Below are positions 1 through 6,587 of a stretch of DNA of 10,512 bases, one piece after another; position 1 is the stretch's first letter; each line of letters begins with the position of its first letter. Origin of the DNA: Clostridia bacterium (GTDB taxonomy: Bacteria > Bacillota > Clostridia > Oscillospirales > Acutalibacteraceae); the NCBI GenBank assembly GCA_017534365.1, contig JAFWCS010000120.1:1-10512 (forward strand), in the 5' to 3' direction. Position numbers and translations under genes: made by a program. The notes beneath the pieces are model-generated. The model was not told the DNA's origin, did not search any database, and was given only the letters and a program-made list of their open reading frames with translations.

Positions 1-672
1 GAGCTGCTCGGCTTCGACGGCTTCACCGCTTCGACGCTCGACGGCGTGGCAGACCGCGACTTCTGCCTGGAGCTGGCAGCAGCGCTGTCGATCCTGATGG
101 TGCATCTCTCCCGCCTGTGCGAGGAGATCATCCTCTGGTGCTCCTGGGAATTCAAATTCGTGGAGCTGGACGACGCCTTCTCCACCGGCTCGAGCATCAT
201 GCCGCAGAAGAAGAATCCCGACATCGCCGAGCTTGTGCGCGGCAAGAGCGGGCGCGTGTTCGGCGATCTGATGGGGTTGCTGACCGCGATGAAGGGCCTT
301 CCGCTGGCCTACAACAAGGATATGCAGGAGGATAAGGACGCGATTTTCGACGCCTTCGACACCGCGAAGATCTGCCTGAACACGCTCGTGCCGATGATCG
401 AAACGATGAAGGCGCTGCCCGAAAACATGCGCAAGGCGGCGGCCGGCGGCTTCATCAACGCGACGGACTGCGCGGACTACCTCGTCTCCAAGGGCCTCCC
501 CTTCCGCGACGCTTACAAGGCGACCGGCGAGCTCGTGGCGCTTTGCATCCGCACGGGGCAGACGCTCGAAACCCTGCCGCTCGCGGACTATCAGAGCGTC
601 TGCGACAAATTCGACGCCGGCGTCTACGACGCGATCAAGCTTGAAACCTGCGTGCGCAGACGCGGGATGTGA
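1..672 (+). CDS. argH: Argininosuccinate lyase, C-terminal part (5' end outside window)
   Basis: Catalyses the last step of arginine synthesis in the cytoplasm, splitting argininosuccinate into arginine and fumarate. The reading frame is open from base 1, giving 223 visible residues. The fumarase/aspartase superfamily signature [12 protein letters not shown] lies at fragment residues 63-74; the serine loop here is the catalytic one in this family. The preceding ELLGFDG...DRDF stretch and the later LETCVRRR are also typical of ArgH. The protein is mostly helical, as expected. The oddity is the end: ArgH usually continues for some 15-25 residues after the ETCV..R segment with a GGTAP/GGPAP-like motif, but here a TGA follows RRRGM directly. 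Frame +3 just downstream reads [10 protein letters not shown], which resembles an ArgH tail, so a small deletion may have removed the motif. Identity is very secure; whether the end is natural is not. Confidence 0.95.
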   Translation, partial: ELLGFDGFTASTLDGVADRDFCLELAAALSILMVHLSRLCEEIILWCSWEFKFVELDDAFSTGSSIMPQKKNPDIAELVRGKSGRVFGDLMGLLTAMKGLPLAYNKDMQEDKDAIFDAFDTAKICLNTLVPMIETMKALPENMRKAAAGGFINATDCADYLVSKGLPFRDAYKATGELVALCIRTGQTLETLPLADYQSVCDKFDAGVYDAIKLETCVRRRGM

Positions 673-728
673 CGGCGCAGGCAGCACAGGCGCGCCCTCC
701 CGCCCCGCATAAAAAATAGTAAGCAACG

Positions 729-762
729 ACCTCCCGCAAGCCGCCCTCGGTTCGCGGGAGGT
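729..762 (+). terminator. Strong hairpin after argH, possible terminator
   Basis: ACCTCCCGC (729-737) pairs perfectly with GCGGGAGGT (754-762). After one A-C mismatch the pairing continues inward for about five more pairs, including one G-T, around a 6-nt loop (GCCCTC). It lies about 57 bases after the argH stop, where a terminator is expected. No U-tract follows on the plus strand (TCATCATG). On the minus strand the hairpin is followed some 14 bases later by an A/T-rich stretch, so the call as an intrinsic terminator is weak. It could instead be a repeat-type hairpin. Confidence 0.4.
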
Positions 763-840
763 TCATCATGCCTTCGGAGACAGCGGTGCAGGCGCGGCGG
801 TTCGCTGGGGGAGGACACATTTACATCCCCAAGTTCACGG

Positions 841-895
841 CGCGCTTCGCCTCCCCTGTGTAAGGGGAGGCGCCGCTGAAGGCGGCAGAGGGGTT
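841..895. repeat. GC-rich double-hairpin intergenic repeat (REP-like)
   Basis: GCCTCCCCT (849-857) and AGGGGAGGC (863-871) form a perfect 9-bp stem with loop GTGTA. It is followed at once by GCCGC-TGAAG-GCGGC (872-886) and then AGAGGGGTTG. I recall near-identical 'cctcccc...ggggagg...gccgccgaaggcggc...aggggttg' units scattered between genes of Oscillospiraceae-type genomes. That memory is the basis for the repeat call; only one copy is in this window. Confidence 0.55.
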
Positions 896-926
896 GCGGC
901 GGAGGGGCTGCGGCGGGGGGTGTTGT

Positions 927-970
927 GCGGCATCCTGCCGCGATGGCGAGGATGTATCCTCGCCCTACGG
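927..970. repeat. Second hairpin pair of dispersed-repeat type
   Basis: GCGGCA (927-932) pairs with TGCCGC (936-941) around TCC. GGCGAGGAT (945-953) pairs with ATCCTCGCC (956-964) with only GT between, so the real loop must be wider. The unit ends in CTACGG. Like the neighbouring element, it resembles short palindromic repeats that recur in clostridial genomes. There is no U-tract, so it is not an obvious terminator. Confidence 0.5.
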
Positions 971-1014
971 TGCGGCGTCATCAAAAAGCAACGTTATTTG
1001 TTATACCTTTGTTA

Positions 1015-1034
1015 AATAAATAAATTTATTTATT
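1015..1034. repeat. Perfect 20-bp AT-only palindrome
   Basis: AATAAATAAA (1015-1024) is directly followed by its exact reverse complement TTTATTTATT. The palindrome marks the start of the AT-rich stretch and abuts a TATAAT at 1034-1039. It may be an operator, a bend or upstream (UP-like) DNA, or simply low complexity. Confidence 0.5.
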
Positions 1035-1058
1035 ATAATGATACTCTTTAATTATTAC

Positions 1059-1087
1059 TTGACTTTTTATTACTAATTAGATATAAT
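1059..1087 (+). promoter_or_regulatory. Sigma-A-like promoter P1, distal
   Basis: TTGACT (1059-1064), a 17-base spacer and a perfect TATAAT (1082-1087). Transcription would start near 1094, leaving a leader of about 235 bases before the secreted-protein gene. The flanks are AT-rich. Confidence 0.55.
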
Positions 1088-1200
1088 TCAATATATTGTA
1101 TATTCTCCTTATGGTTTCGCATATTATTCTACCATTTGTGCTCTTTTGATCATGCCTTCCGTCTGTGCTTTTATTGCCGCGTTCGCATATTCTTTCTCCG

Positions 1201-1243
1201 ATCTTAAGGAAATCTTAATGCGTTTCCCCATTGAATCTTAAGG
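1201..1243 (+). promoter_or_regulatory. Triplicated ATCTTAAGG motif, likely response-regulator operator
   Basis: Three direct copies are present: ATCTTAAGG (1201-1209), ATCTTAATG (1212-1220) and ATCTTAAGG (1235-1243). The first two are 11 bp apart (one helical turn) and the third is 23 bp further (about two turns). Copies 1 and 2 sit just upstream of the -35 of promoter P2; copy 3 lies between its -35 and -10. Head-to-tail repeats with 10-11 bp phasing are the usual binding layout of OmpR/PhoB-type response regulators. No regulator gene is in the window, so the binding protein is unknown. Confidence 0.5.
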
Positions 1244-1260
1244 CGCAGTCGTTGTATAAT
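1231..1260 (+). promoter_or_regulatory. Sigma-A-like promoter P2, proximal to the secreted-protein gene
   Basis: TTGAAT (1231-1236), an 18-base spacer and a perfect TATAAT (1255-1260). The start would be near 1267, giving a leader of about 64 bases. Overlap with the ATCTTAAGG repeats suggests controlled expression. Confidence 0.6.
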
Positions 1261-1280
1261 CATACGCGTGTGGTCCTTTG

Positions 1281-1298
1281 CGCATTCGACCGGATGCG
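1281..1298 (+). other. Leader hairpin upstream of the secreted-protein gene
   Basis: CGCATTC pairs with GGATGCG around a GACC loop (7 bp with one G-T), inside the leader expected from P2. No U-tract follows, so it is not a terminator. It could stabilise the mRNA. No known riboswitch class was recognised. Confidence 0.35.
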
Positions 1299-1330
1299 AA
1301 AGCTTAAAACATAACAGGGAGTGTTGAAAA

Positions 1331-3843
1331 ATGTTGAAATCCACGAGAAAGATCATTGCCGTTTTCTGCGCCGTTTTGCTTGCGGTGCTGATCGGCGTAT
1401 CCTCCGCTTCTATCGCGTTCGCGGCGGGCACTGTCGATGAAAGCGAGGACAATAACACCTATACAACCGCAGATGCACTTACTGCCGGAACCACCATGAA
1501 AGCTAAACTAACAACTTATCAGGACGTTGACTTCTTCAAGGTCCAGCCAACGAAAAACGGCAAGTTGACCTTCACATTCGGACATTCATTTTATGATTCC
1601 ACCAACGGTTGGGATTTGACCTATTACAGAAAAAACAGCGACGGTACTTATTCTTCGATTTATTCGGCAACAATCTACCGGAGTTCCGTTGAAACATACA
1701 CATCCATTCCAATCAGTGTAATTGCAAACACCATATATTTAATCAAAATCGCATGCCGCAGCTCATACAGTGGCTATTATACCGGAGAACAGTATTCGGT
1801 ATCGTACAGCTTCACGGCGACAGAGTATTACGAACGTGAATACAACAACACTTATACTAATGCAACGTTGATTCCTGCTTCCAAGGAGATCGAAGGAAAT
1901 CTTGAAACATATAATGATGCGGATTATTATTATTGCACTCCCCAAAGCAACGGCAAATTGTATTTCACTTTCAAGCATACCTTCACCGATTCCTCCAATG
2001 GCTGGGATATTGAAATCTATATGAAAAACTCCGGCGGAAATTATTCAATCGTTTTATCAGAAACTGTTTATAGAAGCAGTAGCGAAACACTTTCTTTTTT
2101 GCCGATCGGCGCTAAAGCCAACACGACATACTGCATCAAAGTTTCTTGCAGATCATCTTACTCCGGTTACTACACCTCAGCGCAGTATTTCGTTTCTTAT
2201 TCATTGGAAGCGACGGAATACTTTGAACGTGAATTCAACGATTCCTATGAAACGGCCAACGCTCTGCTTTCCGGCATCGCGTATGGCGGCGTCATGATCG
2301 GAATGGATACGGATTTTTATTCATTCGTTTCCGCTAAAGCAGGAAAACTGTCTCTGGATTTTATGCATTCATACATCGATGACAGCAGTCGTGGTTGGGA
2401 TGTTTTCCTCTATTATAAAAACAGCGGTGGCGGATATTCAGAAATCAGCAAAAAGACTGTATACTTAAACAGCAGTGAAACTGTTTCCATTCCATTCGAT
2501 GCCGTTTCCGGCACGACTTATTGCGTCAAAGTTATGGTGCGCAGCGATTATTCCGGTTACAGAACGAATCGACTCTATTCCATCAAATGCACCTATTCAA
2601 GTTCAGTTAGCTCTTACACCGTCACCTACAATGCCAACGGCGGTTCCGTTTCGCCGACCAGCGCCACCGTCACCGCCGGCAGCAGCACCACCCTGCCCAC
2701 GCCGACCAAGTCCTACAAGATCACCTACAATGCCAACAACGGCAGCGGCGCGCCGTCCGCGCAGACGGTCAACCTGACCTGCAAGGGCTGGGCAACCAGC
2801 AGCGGCGCCACGAGCGCGAGCTATAACTGCGGCGCGAGCTACAAGCCGACGGCCAGCACGACCCTCTACGCCGTCTGGACCAGCCCCGTTTCCGCAACGC
2901 TCAGCAGCACAAAGCCCACCCGCAGCGGCTACACCTTCCTCGGCTGGTCCACGAGCAGCAGCGCCACGAGCGCGACCTACAGCGCCGGCGGCAGCATCAG
3001 CCTGAGCGCCAACGCCACGCTCTATGCCGTGTGGAAGCAGAATTCTTCAAGCTCTTACACCGTCACCTATAACCCGAACGGCGGTTCCGTTTCGCCGACC
3101 AGTGCCACTGTCACCGCCGGCAGCAGCACCACCCTGCCCACGCCGACAAAATCCTACAAGATCACCTACAATGCCAACAACGGCAGCGGAGCACCGTCCG
3201 CGCAGACGGTCAACCTGACCTGCAAGGGCTGGGCGACTTCCAGCACGGCGACAAGCGCCAACTACAGCTGCGGCGCGAGCTACAAGCCGACGGCCAGCAC
3301 AACCCTCTACGCCGTCTGGACAAGTCCTGTTTCCGCGACGCTCAGCAGCACCAAGCCCGCCCGCAGCGGCTACACCTTCCTCGGCTGGTCCACAAGCAGC
3401 TCCGCTACGAGCGCGACCTACAGCGCCGGCGGCAATATCAGCCTGACCGGCAACGCCACGCTCTATGCTGTGTGGTCTTCCAACACGCCGACGCCGACGA
3501 ATGCAGGGATCCAGATCAGAAACTACACGCCGCACAGAGAAGAAGCCTATCGCACAACGATTACACTCACCGCCGAAACCTCAATGCTCCTGCGGAAGCA
3601 ACCGTCCACTGGTATCTGGACGGCCGTGATGTATACATCGGCAATCAGTATACCGTTTCACAGGCGACGGATTATTACAGCATCCAAGCAAAACTAATCG
3701 GAACAAACGGCGATGTGCTCGCGGAATCCGGCGTTGAAAACGTGTCGATCAAAAACGGCTTCTTTGCCCGACTGATCGCGTTCTTCCGCATCTTGTTCGG
3801 GCACCTGCCCGTGATCGTGCAGTCAACCAGGGATGTCCTGTAA
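1331..3843 (+). CDS. Secreted modular protein: three PPC-like domains, two InlB-like repeats (frameshifted)
   Basis: Exported, probably non-enzymatic surface or matrix protein; function unknown. AGGGAG at 1316-1321 lies 9 bases before the ATG. Residues 1-31 are a signal peptide (KSTRK, hydrophobic core, AFA-A cleavage). Three homologous units of about 130 aa follow at 37-166, 167-297 and 298-425. Each opens with an E..(N/D)NTY..A-like start and contains a GWD(L/I/V) core and a CRSSYSGYY-like strand, as in bacterial pre-peptidase C-terminal (PPC) beta-sandwiches. Residues 427-715 hold two 147-aa repeats with YTVTYN.NGG and GYTFLGW...LYAVW motifs (Flg_new/InlB B-repeat type). The original frame ends at 3697. 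From about 3581 the homologous text continues in the -1 frame (NAPAEATVHWYLDG...) to a stop at 3841-3843, ending in a hydrophobic FFARLIAFFRILFG segment. A one-base loss near 3581 (context ACC-TC) explains this. The intact product would be about 837 aa. There is no LPXTG motif. Confidence 0.85.
2609..3475 (+). repeat. Two tandem copies of a 441-bp in-frame coding repeat
   Basis: Copy 1 starts at 2609 and copy 2 at 3050, both with AGCTCTTACACCGTCACCTA. The matching ends are ...GCCGTGTGG at 3034 and ...GCTGTGTGG at 3475. The period is exactly 441 bp (147 codons). Differences are scattered and few, many of them silent, which indicates a recent duplication or ongoing gene conversion. Each copy itself holds two InlB-like half-units. 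The repeats are clearly richer in GC than the PPC-coding part before them. Confidence 0.9.
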
Positions 3844-3862
3844 CACACAGCCACACACAATG

Positions 3863-3900
3863 AAACCCGTCGAAGGCGCTTGCCTCCGGCGGGTTTTGCT
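3863..3900 (+). terminator. Intrinsic terminator after the secreted-protein gene
   Basis: AAACCCGTCG (3863-3872) pairs with CGGCGGGTTT (3887-3896) with one G-T. After a mismatch, AGG pairs with CCT around a CGCTTG loop. The TTTTGCTT tract follows. It lies 20 bases after the stop at 3843, which supports the frameshifted downstream frame as the true gene end. Confidence 0.85.
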
Positions 3901-3928
3901 TGACATTTTTCCGGTTTGCGGGTATGAT
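3900..3928 (+). promoter_or_regulatory. Strong promoter of the 249-aa protein gene
   Basis: A perfect TTGACA (3900-3905), a 17-base spacer and TATGAT (3923-3928). The -35 begins inside the tail of the preceding terminator. The start would be near 3935, with a leader of about 77 bases. Confidence 0.75.
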
Positions 3929-4011
3929 GAATTCAGAATAAACAGGGCAGCTTTCGGCGGCGCGGCAAGCGTGCGGCGCAGGAAAGCAGGCCGGAAAGAG
4001 AGGATATTCTG

Positions 4012-4761
4012 ATGAAAACACTGGTCCCGATCCTTGCTGCGCTCTGCGCCGTGCTGGCCGCCGCGATCTTCGTGACAGTCGTGCTCCGCAGCCGCAGCTC
4101 TCCGACGCCGGAGGAAACGGCCGCCGCTGCCGCATCCTCTGTTTCCATGCAGGAGCGCACGTTGCCTTCTGACCGGCCGGCCAGAACGGCCGCGCCGCAG
4201 GCAACGGAAACCTCCGCCGCGACGACCGAAGCGGCGACGACCGCCGCCGACCCGTCGGCATGGCAGGCCGCCTACCGCGCCTATCTGTCCTCCTATGAAA
4301 GTGAGGATTGGATCGAGCCGAAATTCACGCTCATTTATCTGGACGCCGACGACGTGCCGGAGCTTGCGGTCTGTGACGGCAATTATCACGCCGCACAGTG
4401 GAACATCCGGACCTATCGCGACGGCCTGCAGGAGATCGGCAGCTTCGGCGGCTGGGGCAACTTCTTCTATTATGAACGGGCGGCAACCATCTATTCCAGC
4501 TACGGCAACCACGGCGCATGGACGGCCAATGTCTTCCGCGTTGAAAACGGCGCGGCCGTTTCCGTCTGGGAAGGGCGCGGCGATCTGGACGAAGCGGGCA
4601 ACGAGATTTTCTTCGATGCGAACGGCAATCCGATCACAGAAGCGGAATACAACGCGCAGATGGACACCGTCCTGCCCGCCGGTGCGCAGGAAAAGCAGCT
4701 CTCCTATGATGAGGACGGCTGGGAGATCACCGACACAAATATTGAAACCTACGTCAGATAA
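4012..4761 (+). CDS. Membrane-anchored (or secreted) protein of unknown function
   Basis: 249 aa. Residues 4-25 are a single hydrophobic segment followed by RSRS: an uncleaved anchor or a signal peptide without a lipobox. Residues 31-80 form a low-complexity Ala/Thr/Ser/Pro linker, typical of a tether through the cell wall. Residues 84-249 look like one globular extracytoplasmic domain with WQAAYRAYLSSY, an acidic FTLIYLDADDVPEL stretch, GGWGNFFYYE and repeated short strands (N.FRVENGAAVSVWEG). I recall similar proteins with 'YLD.DDVPEL' motifs in gut clostridia but know no assigned role; the acidic motif could bind metal, which is a guess. The ATG is preceded by GAGAGGA (3998-4004) at a 7-base gap. 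It forms its own transcription unit with a dedicated promoter and terminator, so it is not obviously co-regulated with the gene before it. Confidence 0.85.
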   Translation: MKTLVPILAALCAVLAAAIFVTVVLRSRSSPTPEETAAAAASSVSMQERTLPSDRPARTAAPQATETSAATTEAATTAADPSAWQAAYRAYLSSYESEDWIEPKFTLIYLDADDVPELAVCDGNYHAAQWNIRTYRDGLQEIGSFGGWGNFFYYERAATIYSSYGNHGAWTANVFRVENGAAVSVWEGRGDLDEAGNEIFFDANGNPITEAEYNAQMDTVLPAGAQEKQLSYDEDGWEITDTNIETYVR

Positions 4762-4769
4762 ACGCGCAG

Positions 4770-4806
4770 AACCGCCCGCAGACCGATCGGCCCGCGAGCG
4801 GTTTTT
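4770..4806 (+). terminator. Intrinsic terminator after the 249-aa protein gene
   Basis: AACCGC (4770-4775) pairs with GCGGTT (4798-4803). After a mismatch CGC pairs with GCG, and an inner CCGATCGG can fold on itself. A TTTTT tract (4802-4806) follows. It lies 8 bases after the stop codon and between convergent genes. On the minus strand there is no good U-tract. Confidence 0.8.
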
Positions 4807-4816
4807 CACATGATCC

Positions 4817-4850
4817 GGTTGCGGGATTCAGAACGCTGCTCCCGTCAACC
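4817..4850. repeat. Bulged inverted repeat in convergent gap
   Basis: GGTTGCGGGA (4817-4826) pairs with TCCCG-T-CAACC (4840-4850), a 10-bp stem with one bulged T and a 13-nt loop. It lies 39 bases past the end of the minus-strand operon and could end that transcript with protein help, but no U-tract follows it in that direction. Confidence 0.4.
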
Positions 4851-4853
4851 CAT

Positions 4854-4886
4854 CCTAACACCTAATACCTAACGCCTAATACCTAG
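4854..4886. repeat. Heptamer tandem repeat CCTAAYR, about 4.7 copies
   Basis: Five consecutive 7-base units: CCTAACA, CCTAATA, CCTAACG, CCTAATA and a partial CCTAG. On the minus strand they read as TTAGGYR-like units immediately after the stop of the last operon gene. Units are too short and unspaced for a CRISPR array. The function is unknown. Confidence 0.8.
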
Positions 4887-4888
4887 CA

Positions 4889-5853
4889 TCATACCCACCA
4901 CATGGCGCCGGTGGGCTCGGTGACCAGGACCTCCTTGAGGAAGTTGACCGCCTTGGTCAGACCCTCGTTCTGGCTCATGAGCGAATCCTCGTGCTCGATG
5001 CTCAGCGCGTAATCATAGCCGACCATGCGCAGGTTGGAGATCATATCCTTCCAATAGGCGTAATCGTTGCCGTAGCCGACGGAGCGGAAGATCCACGAGC
5101 GATGGATCTCATCGCCGTAGGGCTTCGTATCCAGCACGCCGTTGACAGCCGTGTTGTAAGAATCGATCTTCGTATCCTTCGCGTGGAAGTGGAAGATCGC
5201 GTCGCCCATGGCGCGGATGCAGGCCACGGGATCCATCCCCTGCCAGATCAGGTGGCTGGGATCGAAATTCGCGCCGATCTCCGGGCCGACCGCCTCACGC
5301 AGGCGCAGCAGGGATTCCGTATTGTAAACACAAAAGCCGGGATGCAGCTCGAGCGCGATCTTATTGACGCCATGCGCCTTTGCAAACGCGACAAGGTCTT
5401 TCCAATAGGGGATCAGCACCTGATTCCACTGCCAGTCGAGGATCTCGCCGAAATCGTTCGGCCAGGGGCAGACCACCCAGTTGGGATATTTCGCGCTCTC
5501 GCAGTCGCCCGGGCAGCCGGAGAGGTGTTGATCTGGTGCAGACCGAGCGCTTCGGCCAGCAGAATGGTGTCGCGGATCGTTTTGTCAAACGCCGCGGCGA
5601 TCTCTTTGTTGGGATGCACGGGGTTGCCGTGGCAGGAAAGGGCACTGATCTCCATGCCGTATTTGGCAATGAGCGCCTTGAATTCCGCAAGCTTCGCGGG
5701 GTCGTTCAGCAGCGTTTCCGGATCCGCATGGGCGTTGCCGGGGTAGCCGCCGCAGCCGATCTCGACCATTTCAATGCCGAGGGACTGGAAATACTGCAGC
5801 GCCTTCTCCAGCGACAGATTGGAGAGCAGGGTCGTGAATACACCGAGTTTCAT
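4889..5853 (-). CDS. Sugar phosphate isomerase/epimerase family TIM-barrel protein (frameshifted)
   Basis: Xylose-isomerase-like/AP-endonuclease-2 family, COG1082 type; such proteins isomerise or epimerise sugars, keto-inositols or related compounds with a divalent metal. The first part starts at 5853 (MKLGVFTTLL) and reads in frame to residue 110 (LHQINT). The second continues in another frame from 5521 (SGCPGDCESAKYPNWVV...) to the stop at 4889-4891. Restoring one base near 5522 would give INT(F)SGCPGD, typical of the family, and a product of about 321 aa. Likely metal ligands are visible: ALELHPGF (Glu), NFDPSH (Asp), HFHAKD (His) and SIEHED (Glu). GAGGA (5861-5865) lies 7 bases before the ATG, and the gap to the preceding gene is 15 bases, so it is the third gene of one operon. 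The frameshift may be real decay or a sequencing error. Confidence 0.85.
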
Positions 5854-5868
5854 ATCGTCTTCCTCGCT

Positions 5869-6585
5869 TTATTTCAGTTTTGATTTGATATAGGCCAGGC
5901 TGCGGGTGATATCCTCGAAGCCGGTCGGCACGGGATCGTCGTTCTCCACGATCAGCCATTCCATGCCCATCGCCTGCGCCGCGTCGAGCACAGCGTCCAG
6001 ATCGCATTCGCCCTCGCCGAGCGCCTTCGGATGCCCGCCGACGCCGTCCTTGACATGCAGATGCACGATGTTGTCCGCATGGGAGCGCAGGAACGACGCA
6101 TTGTCCACGCCCGCGTGGAAGCTCCAGTAGGTGTCAATCTCAAGCGAGCAGAACGAACCGATCACGTCGATCGGCAGGCGACCGTCCGGCAGCGGGATGA
6201 ATTCTTCGCTGTGATTGTGATAATAGATCGGCATGCCGCTGATGCGCTGCGCATCGCCGAGGACCTTGCCGGTCTCTTCGCATTCTTCGAGGGTGCTGTG
6301 CGGCGCGCCGCCGACGCCCACGCAGGGCACGCCGAGCGTGCGCTGAAACGCCAGCGTTTCTTCCAGTTTGTCCGGCTTGAAATCATCCAGCCCGATGTGG
6401 CCGCCGACGGCGACCAGGCCGAGGTCGTCGAGCGCTTTGCGGATCTCCGCGGCGTCTGCGCCGTAGTAACCCGCAAATTCCACACCGTCATAGCCGATCC
6501 GCTTGATCTCGGCCAGCGCCGCGATCAGGGACGCGGGGTCGCTGATATGATCCCGCACGGAATAGACCTGCACTGCGATCTTCAT
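5869..6585 (-). CDS. Sugar phosphate isomerase/epimerase family TIM-barrel protein
   Basis: Second, clearly different member of the xylose-isomerase-like TIM-barrel family, 238 aa if started at 6585 (MKIAVQVYSVRD). Visible family features are VEFAGYYG (residues 35-42), YYHNHSEEF (121-129), LEIDTYW (148-154), VHLHVKD (174-180) and LIVEND (211-216). E127, D151, H177 and E214 are the probable metal or catalytic set. The tail GEGECDLDAVL fits the usual G.G..D..... segment. An ATG at 6591 overlaps the preceding stop as ATGA, but it leaves only one base after the GAGGAGG ribosome site, whereas 6585 leaves seven, so 6585 is preferred. It is the middle gene of the operon, 2 bases after the dehydrogenase. 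The likely substrate is the keto-product of that dehydrogenase (inference). IolE/IolI-like roles are possible but not shown. Confidence 0.9.
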   Translation of the reverse strand: MKIAVQVYSVRDHISDPASLIAALAEIKRIGYDGVEFAGYYGADAAEIRKALDDLGLVAVGGHIGLDDFKPDKLEETLAFQRTLGVPCVGVGGAPHSTLEECEETGKVLGDAQRISGMPIYYHNHSEEFIPLPDGRLPIDVIGSFCSLEIDTYWSFHAGVDNASFLRSHADNIVHLHVKDGVGGHPKALGEGECDLDAVLDAAQAMGMEWLIVENDDPVPTGFEDITRSLAYIKSKLK

Positions 6586-6587
6586 GC

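Larger units (their letters stand above)
673..1330. other. 658-base gene-free region with sharp GC-to-AT switch
   Basis: No coding region is supported here; the short minus-strand open frames near 624-820 have no recognisable content. Up to about 970 the DNA is very GC-rich and consists largely of hairpins and repeat-like units. From about 975 to 1130 it becomes strongly AT-rich, then moderate. The AT-rich half carries the promoter signals for the downstream secreted-protein gene. The separate elements are listed individually. Confidence 0.7.

Noticed and set aside
729..970. Structured small RNA gene
   Set aside because: Several hairpins but no clear promoter in front and no U-tract behind; repeat-type elements explain them better.
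1261..1330. Riboswitch in the leader of the secreted-protein gene
   Set aside because: Only one 7-bp hairpin is visible and none of the conserved cores of known classes was recognised.
3047..3535. 162-codon minus-strand open frame over the repeats
   Set aside because: Produced by the GC-rich repeat unit read backwards; low-complexity Arg/Ala/Gly text.
3570..3590. Programmed -1 ribosomal frameshift in the secreted-protein gene
   Set aside because: No X-XXY-YYZ slippery heptamer in the needed phase and no obvious stimulatory structure next to it; a single-base loss is simpler.
3823..4809. 328-codon open frame on the minus strand over the 249-aa gene
   Set aside because: Shadow frame of GC-rich codons. 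It lacks a ribosome site and family motifs and is antisense to a gene with signal anchor, promoter and terminator.
4854..4886. CRISPR-like array
   Set aside because: 7-base contiguous units without spacers, and no cas genes.
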